Shown piece after piece: positions 21,075 through 27,136 of a DNA stretch of 27,136 nt (positions within the stretch are counted from its first letter, which is position 1; each line of letters starts with the position of its first letter). This DNA is from Mucidula mucida (lineage: Eukaryota > Basidiomycota > Agaricomycetes > Agaricales > Physalacriaceae), in NCBI GenBank assembly GCA_015501055.1, contig JADNYV010000462.1, positions 1 to 27,136 of the forward strand, in the 5' to 3' direction. The position numbers and the translations under genes are program-made. The notes below the pieces were generated by a model. That model made no database searches. It had not been told where the DNA came from and was given only the letters and a program-made list of their open reading frames with translations.

Positions 21075-21603
21075 TGTTAGCGACTGACTAAGCCACGAGA
21101 CTCAACCAGGTACCACAGCAAGAACTAAGGAAGAAAGCGTTCGCGTTCGTAAGACTAGGCTAGGCCAGGTGTATAAACGAGATCGGAACTAAAGTACAAT
21201 GATACTACACTACTGCTTATATACTAGTAAGTCTGTGTTTGAAGCTCCTTGTCCATACGCGTTTCCACTAGGGATGCTCCACGCCCTTGACCCAGTGTGG
21301 TATGCTACTAGTCCGTGAAACCATTAAATACGAGTGGTGACTGCATGTAAGTAATAATACTGAAACGACCATGTGTGCTACGAGTGTCGGTGGTGTGTAT
21401 ACAATAGGGAGTCCATGAGGTATCGGCATGTATGATGTCATCCATGTGTTGGGCGTGTGTCCGACATGAGTACGGCTTCGGTAATGAAAAGGGGTATGAT
21501 CGGTGACGAAACAGATGATGAAACGGTCCGTTGGTTGATAAGACAAGGGTCCCGATAAGATATGATAAGATGTGAAAATGTGAAAATATGGCGATTCATA
21601 ACA
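21075..21603 (-). repeat. 3' LTR of the gypsy element (529 bp)
   Basis: In element orientation it begins TGTTATGAATCG and ends CGCTAACA, so the ends are the inverted TGTTA/TAACA typical of LTRs. It adjoins the polypurine tract on one side and a subtelomeric repeat on the other. The outer ~234 bp match the partial LTR at 1-236. It carries a conserved TATATAAG. Confidence 0.92.
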
Positions 21604-21618
21604 TCACCCCCTCCTTAA
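21604..21618 (-). promoter_or_regulatory. Polypurine tract
   Basis: On the reverse strand AAGGAGGGGGTGA lies directly before the LTR. It is the expected primer for plus-strand DNA synthesis. The pol stop codon (21615-21617) overlaps its start. Confidence 0.85.
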
Positions 21619-24600
21619 GGCGCAAGTTCCATTCTGCGCCAGAGTCGCTCCATGAGGGCTGCAGAGGGTAGCGTGACGTCGAGGGGTTCGGTATCGGGCG
21701 GTGGCATGGGTCGGAATAGATGTGATGGAAATTGCGACATGGGGACTTCAATGCGAGCAAGCGCGGGTGGCTTCGGCTTGTTCGGATATTGTTGGTGGAA
21801 ATCGCTGATAGCTTCGTCGGCATTTTTGAGATTGCATGCCGGTTCCCATGTCTGCTCGTGTGTGCCGTAACCTTTCCAGTGAACCTTGTATTGAAAACCC
21901 CCGCGGTACTTTCGGGAATTAACCACTTTCTCAACCTCCCATTCCGGTTCGGCTCCTTCCAGCACAGGTGGTGGACGCGTGTCTCGGGGTTGTGTTGGAA
22001 ATTGGGGCTCGTGGTAAGGCGTCAACAGGGCCTCATTGAACACGGGATGGATGCTTTTCCACGTGTGAGGAATCTGGAGCTTGTAAGAGCTCATCCCAAC
22101 TTTCTTGATCACTTTGAACGGCCCGAAGCGTTTGTCATCGAGCTTCTTCATTGGTCGATCCGTGCTGAGATTCGTCCCTTCCAGCCATACTTTGTCGCCT
22201 TCCTTGTACTCCACTGCCTCTGTCCGTTTCCTGTCATAAAACCGTTTCATATCCTCTTTGGCCATCTTCAATGCCGACCCCACTTCGTCCCATGTTTTCC
22301 TCATGCCGTCGGCAAACTCCTGCGCAGTCTCATTTCTCGATGCCGTTTTCGGGGCGGTGCCTTTGTAGGGGTGTCTGCCCATGTCTGCAAAGAACGGAGT
22401 GACTTTAGTTGCCGAGTGTACCCGATCATTGTAAACAAATTCGGCAGAGGGTAGCCATTCGTGCCAGTCGTTCTGATGGTAGTTGACAAATAACCGTAAG
22501 AAATGTTCTATCTCTTGGTTCAGCCGTTCCGTCTGCCCATTTGCCTGTGGATGATACGCCGTTGTAAAGTTTCCTTGTATGCCCAACAACCGGTACAACT
22601 CCTTCATAAAACGCGAGTGGTATTGTGGACCGCGATCATGTATCATCTGGCGTGGCATCCCATGTATGGGGAAAATGCGATCTCGGTAGATGCGGGCCAT
22701 GCCTTCTGACGTCAGAGTAGTGTGTGTCGGTATGATACGTAATCGCTTTGTGAAATGGTCCACAAACGTGCTGATAGCGTTGTATCCTCCCGATTCCGGC
22801 AGCTCTCCAATCATGTCCGTCCCTACTATTTCCCATGGCTCGCTTGGCACATCAATAGGATGAAGAGGTGCAGCCGGCTTCGTGCGATGTGACTTGGTGA
22901 CCTGGCATTTTTGACACCCTTCTACGTATTCCCGGACGTCTCGGCTGATTCCTGGCCACCAATAGGTGCGTGTGATCAGCTCGAGGGTCTTGTATCGTCC
23001 AGGATGCCCTGCAAGCTGTGCATCATGGTGCATTCCAATAACTCTTCCCCGCAATTCCTTGTCCTTCGGTATGTAAATACGATCCTTCCACATAATAAGT
23101 CCATTTTCCTTCTCTTCCCATCCTTTTTCTTTGTTTTCTAATGCTTTTTGTACGTATCTGTCTTTGTTTCCTTTTCTTTGTTTGATTTTGTTAAGTAATT
23201 CGTCCTCCGGTGTATCTACTGTATGTAAAGAAAATTGAATTTGTGAAATAAAAAACTCCGGCTTGAGCAAAACAACGTTTTCGTTATCTTTTTCCCCCTT
23301 CTCAAGGCCTGTCATCCTTGACAAGGCATCAGCTTTCCCCATCGTCTTGCCCGGCTTGTGAATCATCTGTATGTCATATTCCGCTAACTCCGTAACCCAT
23401 CTCGCCTGCCTCCGATTCAACTTTTGTGGCTTCCGGAAGTACTGGAGGTTTTGATGATCGGTAAACACCTCCACTGTTTCCTTTGCTCCAAGGAGATATT
23501 GTCTCCAATCATCAATCGAGTCCATAATAGCCATCATCTCTTTATCGTAGATCTCATAATTGCGCTCTACTTCGTTCAGCGCGCGAGACCGAAAGGCTAC
23601 TGGTCTCCATTTTCCGTCCACCAACTGGGAAAGAACCGCCCCGTTCGCATAGTTCGAGGAGTCTGCCTCAACTCGAAACTTGCCGTCGTCGCGTGGTACG
23701 ATCAGAACGGGTTCTTCCGTCATCCTCCGCTTTAACTCCTCAAACGCCTCGTGCTGCTCCATGCCCCAAACCCACTCGCCCTTCCCGGTTAGCGATGTCA
23801 ATGGCTTCGCTACTCCCGCAAATCCCCGGATGAAACGTCGGTAGAAGTTGCAGAAGCCCAGGAATGACTGTACTTCCTTCTTCTTCGTCGGCTCCTTCCA
23901 TTCCTTTACTACGGCCACTTTTGCCGGATCCATCTTCACCTCTCCTCCTCCAACAATAACTCCTAAGTAGTCTACAGTATGTGCCTCGAAACTACATTTC
24001 TCGGGTTTTAAATACAACTTATTTACTCGTAATATTTCTAATACTCGTCGTACGATATGCCTATGTTCTTCCAACGTGTTCGTAAAGATAAGTATGTCAT
24101 CCAAGTAAACTATAACATGTCCTTCATCAATCAGCTCCTTGAGAATGTGATTCATGAACGATTGGAATGTCGCCGGCGAGTTTGTAAGTCCGAAGAACAT
24201 GACGGAGGGCTCGAACAGGCCTCGGTTTGTTCTAAACGCCGCTTTCCACTCATCACCTTCTTTGATCCGGATGTTATTGTAACCCCATCGGACATCCATC
24301 TTTGTGAAAACCTTTGCTCCTTTCAACTTGTCGATAAGCTCCTGAATCAACAGCAAGGGGTATCGGTTCTTGATTGTCATGTCGTTCAACTTCCGATAAT
24401 CTTGTACTGGCCGAAGGCTTCCATCCTTCTTTTTGACAAAAAAGAAAGGTGATGCCATGGGTGAAATTGATGGCCGTATACGTCCCGTCCGTATGTTTTC
24501 TTCCAGGAACTCATCTAACGCCTTCTGCTCGGATGGACTAAGGGGATAAACCTTGCAGTCAACCGGTTTGGAACCAGGCGTAAGTTCTATCGCGTGATCC

Positions 24601-24940
24601 CAGGGTCTTCGCTCCGGTAACTTGTCAAAGTCCGCCTTGCTGAATACATCGGAGAATTCCTCGATGTAAGGTGCAGCAGCGGATGAAGGCTGTTGTGATC
24701 TCAGCTTTTCTCCGCTTTTGCGATAGTTGTCCCAGTCCATCCAGAACAAACGCTCTCCCTCTTCCAACTTCTCTTCTACGTCTTCTCCTTCATCTTCCGG
24801 TGAGTCGTACTCGGGTAGATAGCCGCAGCGGTCTGGGCATCGATCAAAGGTCAATGTGGATTCCGTCCAGTTGATCGTGGGGTTGTGATATCGTAGCCAA
24901 TCTAGCCCCAAAAAGATACTTGTTTTGCCGAGATTGGTAC
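21615..24940 (-). CDS. pol: Retrotransposon pol: reverse transcriptase, RNase H, integrase, chromodomain
   Basis: The open frame continues about ten codons upstream of GLDWLRYHNP to near 24940, where it parts from the protease frame. Counting from that GLDWL: reverse transcriptase ~90-320 with the active-site YLDD at 269-272; RNase H ~410-535 (RVEADSS, FTDHQNL, KADALSRM); integrase zinc finger ~628-669 (HH, then CQKC) and catalytic D699, D759 and E795, with 35 residues between the last two; chromodomain ~990-1040 (WEVEKVVNSRKYRGG, YKVHWKGYGTHEQTWEP). The domains run without a stop for ~1,100 residues, so catalysis could be intact. No ATG opens it: it must be made as a fusion with Gag and protease, which the frameshift near 24938-24947 now blocks. 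Confidence 0.93.
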
Positions 24941-25600
24941 GGCCAACTCAATCTTTTCAGCGTGATCTCCGATCTTCATCCGGACCTCCACAAAACCTTC
25001 GATTGCTCCTCCCTCGTTTAGGGTTCCATCCGCATTGTAGACAGGGAGCTTGACCGGTAACTCCTTGATCGGGAGTCCGTTCTTCTCGACGAATTCTTTA
25101 TTGACACAAGAACCCGTTGCTCCACTGTCAAGAAGGGCACTCGTTTCCCATTCAGAGCCTGTGTGTACGCTCTCTATGGTTACTCGGAGTTTCATGTCCT
25201 GCCCCTTTGTTCCCCGGATGTACTTCCTCGACTTTTTCAACTCTGTCACAACTTCCACCGCAGCTTCCTTTGTCAACGCTCTGATCGCCATCACCTTCTC
25301 CTCCGTCGCTTCTCTCTCTCTCCGCTCCGGCATCCATGCTCTCAAAATTCCCACTGCTCTCGACACGTCATCCTCTCTTAGCCGTTGTGCAATCCACTCG
25401 GGCGTATTTGGCTCAAATCTTTCTTTCGCAGGTTTTGTTGGTGAAGTCGTCGATGATATTTTAGATGTTTCAGTACCCGTACTGTAAATAAATGCTGCAT
25501 CTGACGACCCTTCCTTGATGACTGCTCCGGCAGGACTGCGTCTACTGCGGGAGCTTCGCAAAACCCAACTCTTCGGCCAGCTTCTTCTTCTCCTCGTCAT
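24902..25600 (-). CDS. Retrotransposon aspartic protease segment
   Basis: 232-codon frame containing the retropepsin active site LLDSGATGSCVN (DSGAT at ~158-162), preceded by a charged linker (WIAQRLREDDVSRAV). It overlaps the end of gag by 59 bp in the +1 frame, as in elements that make Gag-Pol by +1 frameshifting. At the other end it runs into a TAG because one base appears to be missing near 24938-24947: changing to the pol frame there gives ELAV then TNLGKTSIFLGLDWL, the expected continuation. The protease frame is thus displaced relative to both neighbours, while gag and pol share a frame. Confidence 0.85.
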   Translation of the reverse strand: MTRRRRSWPKSWVLRSSRSRRSPAGAVIKEGSSDAAFIYSTGTETSKISSTTSPTKPAKERFEPNTPEWIAQRLREDDVSRAVGILRAWMPERREREATEEKVMAIRALTKEAAVEVVTELKKSRKYIRGTKGQDMKLRVTIESVHTGSEWETSALLDSGATGSCVNKEFVEKNGLPIKELPVKLPVYNADGTLNEGGAIEGFVEVRMKIGDHAEKIELAVPISAKQVSFWG

Positions 25601-26471
25601 TCATCTCGGTCCATAAACCCCGAATCGTCTGGGGTCGACCCTTCTTCGGACAGAACCTGCTGACGTGGCCGTGTTCGCCACAGCTGAAGCAAAGTCCTCT
25701 TCGACGTGCGTTGTCGATGTCCATCGGCCTGCCGGCTCCTCCATAGGTAACACCGGTAGCATCTCGTCGTGTGATCGGCGTTGGAGGTGGGTTTGTAGGA
25801 TTAGCTCTTGATGTAGCCACCTGCGGAGCTTGAGGCCGGGACTGCATGCCGGACCTCTTGCTCGCCGCCCGCCTTCTCCATAGCTGATCGATCTGAAGGA
25901 TCTGTGCCTTCCAATCCTTGTACTTCTCTGGCAACCCGTCTCGGCTGCCATAGATCTGGTCGATGATCTTCTCGTTGACATTGGTCTCGAGAAGTCGTAC
26001 GACGAATGCGTCATCCTTTGAGTATCCTGCCTGAGTGAGCAGGACCTCGAACTTCTGGAAGAAGTCTTGAGCGGTGTCTTGCCCCTGGCGCAACCGCTCG
26101 ATCTGGTCTTGCGCGTCTCGCGCGAGGTTGGAATCCACAAATCGCTCCTTCAAGTCTTCCTTGAACTCCGTCCAAGAGACTGTCCATTCCTCTTCTTCCT
26201 CATCGAAGTTCTGGTCCGAGTAGTTCTGGACCCATGCATCTACGTGATCTCCTCGGATGTAAGAGAGAACAACATCGATCCTTTCGGAGTCGGACGTGAG
26301 GTTGTTCTTCTTGTCCCGGATGTATGTGAACATCGATCGCCACCAGCTCTTGTACTTGGACTTGTCCCCGTCATAGTCGTAAGGCTTGTTGACAAGGGAT
26401 CGGCCTTTGATTTCGACATTGGCGTGATGAGCGGGTGTGTGAGGAGCGGTTTCGGGTGCTTCGTTGGACAT
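25542..26471 (-). CDS. gag: Retrotransposon Gag with CCHC zinc knuckle
   Basis: 309 aa from ATG at 26469-26471. It has a capsid-like Gag core at ~35-200 (YKSWWRSMFTYIRDK, WVQNYSDQNF, LKERFVDSNLARDAQDQIE), a Pro-rich linker, and a zinc knuckle with C261, C264, H269 and C274 (CFSCGEHGHVSRFC). Gag forms the particle that packages the element's RNA. The frame is intact. Its end, ELGFAKLPQ then TAG, overlaps the protease frame. Confidence 0.93.
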   Translation of the reverse strand: MSNEAPETAPHTPAHHANVEIKGRSLVNKPYDYDGDKSKYKSWWRSMFTYIRDKKNNLTSDSERIDVVLSYIRGDHVDAWVQNYSDQNFDEEEEEWTVSWTEFKEDLKERFVDSNLARDAQDQIERLRQGQDTAQDFFQKFEVLLTQAGYSKDDAFVVRLLETNVNEKIIDQIYGSRDGLPEKYKDWKAQILQIDQLWRRRAASKRSGMQSRPQAPQVATSRANPTNPPPTPITRRDATGVTYGGAGRPMDIDNARRRGLCFSCGEHGHVSRFCPKKGRPQTIRGLWTEMNDEEKKKLAEELGFAKLPQ

Positions 26472-26866
26472 GATGAGTCGGGGTGATAGGATCGGAGAGT
26501 GAAAGGGTGAAAGTGGGGATATAGGAGATGCGGATTTTGATGAAACGGGTGAGGGAATAGAGGTTTGGATGAATAAGGAGGAGTCGCCTAGATCTGAGAT
26601 AGAATCCAGGACTTGGTAGGGTGGGGAATGATGGTGTGTATCGTAAGGTAAGTAAGGTAGGTAAGTATCGTAACTGTCTACACTATTTTACCGACTACTG
26701 ACTACGTATCTACGGAGCCCAAGAGCTCGTCACAAGTTCGCAATTGCCCAGCCGACGTCCCTCTGGTGTGAGGTAAGCCGAAGTTTTCCTGGGAACGGGG
26801 ATTGACCCGTAAACAGCGCCCACTGAAGTGCAACTGCCAAAAGTTCGTTCTCGTGAGAGCGGCTAC
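26472..26866 (-). other. Retrotransposon 5' leader with primer-binding-site remnant
   Basis: 395 bp before gag with no ORF. In element orientation its outermost bases read GTAGCCGCTCTC (26866-26855). With TG in front this would be TGGTAGCCGCTCTC, complementary to a tRNA ending GGCUACCA. TGGTAGC is the start of the initiator-tRNA primer-binding site in yeast Ty elements, and an acceptor stem with A1:U72, as implied, is a hallmark of eukaryotic initiator tRNA. So the leader looks complete to within about two bases of its junction with the LTR. Confidence 0.6.
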
Positions 26867-27136
26867 TTAGGGTTAGGGGTTAGGGGGTTAGGGTTAGGGG
26901 GTTAGGGTTAGGGTTAGGGGGGGTTAGGGGGGTTAGGGTTAGGGTTAGGGTTAGGGGGGGTTAGGGTTAGGGGTTAGGGGGTTTAGGGTTAGGGTTAGGG
27001 GGGTTAGGGTTAGGGTTAGGGGGTTAGGGTTAGGGTTAGGGTTAGGGTTAGGGTTAGGGGTTAGGGTTAGGGGGTTAGGGTTAGGGTTAGGGTTAGGGTT
27101 AGGGTTAGGGTTAGGGTTAGGGGGTTAGGGTTAGGG
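26867..27136 (+). repeat. Terminal telomere repeat (TTAGGG)n
   Basis: 270 bp of TTAGGG units, G-rich strand running 5'-3' to the window edge, as at a right chromosome end. Many units carry extra G (TTAGGGG to TTAGGGGGGG). The distal ~60 bp are mostly perfect. Extra-G units may reflect telomerase slippage or assembly noise. Confidence 0.97.

Larger units (their letters stand above)
21075..26866 (-). mobile_element. Ty3/gypsy chromovirus lacking its 5' LTR
   Basis: Reading on the reverse strand: leader (26866-26472), gag, protease, pol with reverse transcriptase, RNase H, integrase and chromodomain, polypurine tract and 3' LTR. The C-terminal chromodomain places it in the chromovirus lineage. 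The 5' LTR is absent; telomere repeats begin where it should end. The target duplication therefore cannot be checked (the five bases before the LTR are CACAC). One frame lesion separates protease from reverse transcriptase. Other enzyme domains look intact, so the copy may be fairly young. Confidence 0.93.

Noticed and set aside
20836..21087. Small plus-strand open frame in the hairpin repeats
   Set aside because: It only translates the repeats (ALAELARGYPLLEH twice) and runs into the LTR.
21732..22454. 240-codon plus-strand open frame inside pol
   Set aside because: It is the antisense of the integrase and chromodomain coding region, a shadow frame.
21075..26866. Insertion of the element into an existing telomere tract
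   Set aside because: Telomere repeats are found only on the outer side; the inner side is the hairpin repeat, so the target was not a TTAGGG array.

Overview
This is the right-hand chromosome end of a fungal genome, most likely a mushroom-forming basidiomycete (Agaricomycete). The window finishes in 270 bp of (TTAGGG)n telomere running off the right edge. Genes have short introns (45-60 bp), sometimes many per gene. F-box proteins of the 'LPxEVLxEIFxHY ... CRRWRxxALADPRLWTxI' type, a two-finger [14 protein letters not shown] zinc-finger regulator and a chromodomain Ty3/gypsy retrotransposon are all familiar from Agaricomycetes. The species cannot be named from the sequence alone.

Layout. 1-236 is the 3' part of an LTR, followed by a 5'-truncated gene remnant. 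1.27-14.4 kb holds four copies of one F-box gene family: A (pseudogene), B (intact, 554 aa), C (pseudogene, reverse strand) and D (nearly intact but with two in-frame stops). Between them lie a two-exon orphan gene (4955-5610), a reverse-strand three-exon gene with a proline-rich middle and coiled-coil tail (5916-7059), a small LRR-like gene (7327-7973) and an eight-exon PRXL2/AhpC-TSA thioredoxin-fold gene with a 9-nt microexon (11413-12362). 14.4-16.4 kb contains open stretches on the reverse strand that probably belong to an unresolved multi-exon gene. 16462-17799 is a C2H2 transcription factor on the reverse strand, behind a gene-poor, pyrimidine-rich 2 kb.

From 19.9 kb the sequence is subtelomeric. 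A gene remnant ends in a CaaX-like CCIM and runs into an interstitial telomere repeat (20222-20236). Next comes a family of short hairpin-forming repeats (20.5-21.07 kb), then a reverse-strand Ty3/gypsy chromovirus (21075-26866). The element has its 3' LTR, polypurine tract, pol, protease, gag and leader, but no 5' LTR. The telomere starts where the 5' LTR should be, at what looks like the initiator-tRNA primer-binding site.

How it fits together. The genes do not form a pathway. They are a stable single-copy set (PRXL2, C2H2 factor) mixed with fast birth-and-death F-box copies and retroelement debris. The most interesting structure is the chromosome end. The order LTR complement - coding region - leader - PBS complement - TTAGGG repeats matches what a minus-strand retrotransposon cDNA would leave if its 3' end had been capped by telomerase.
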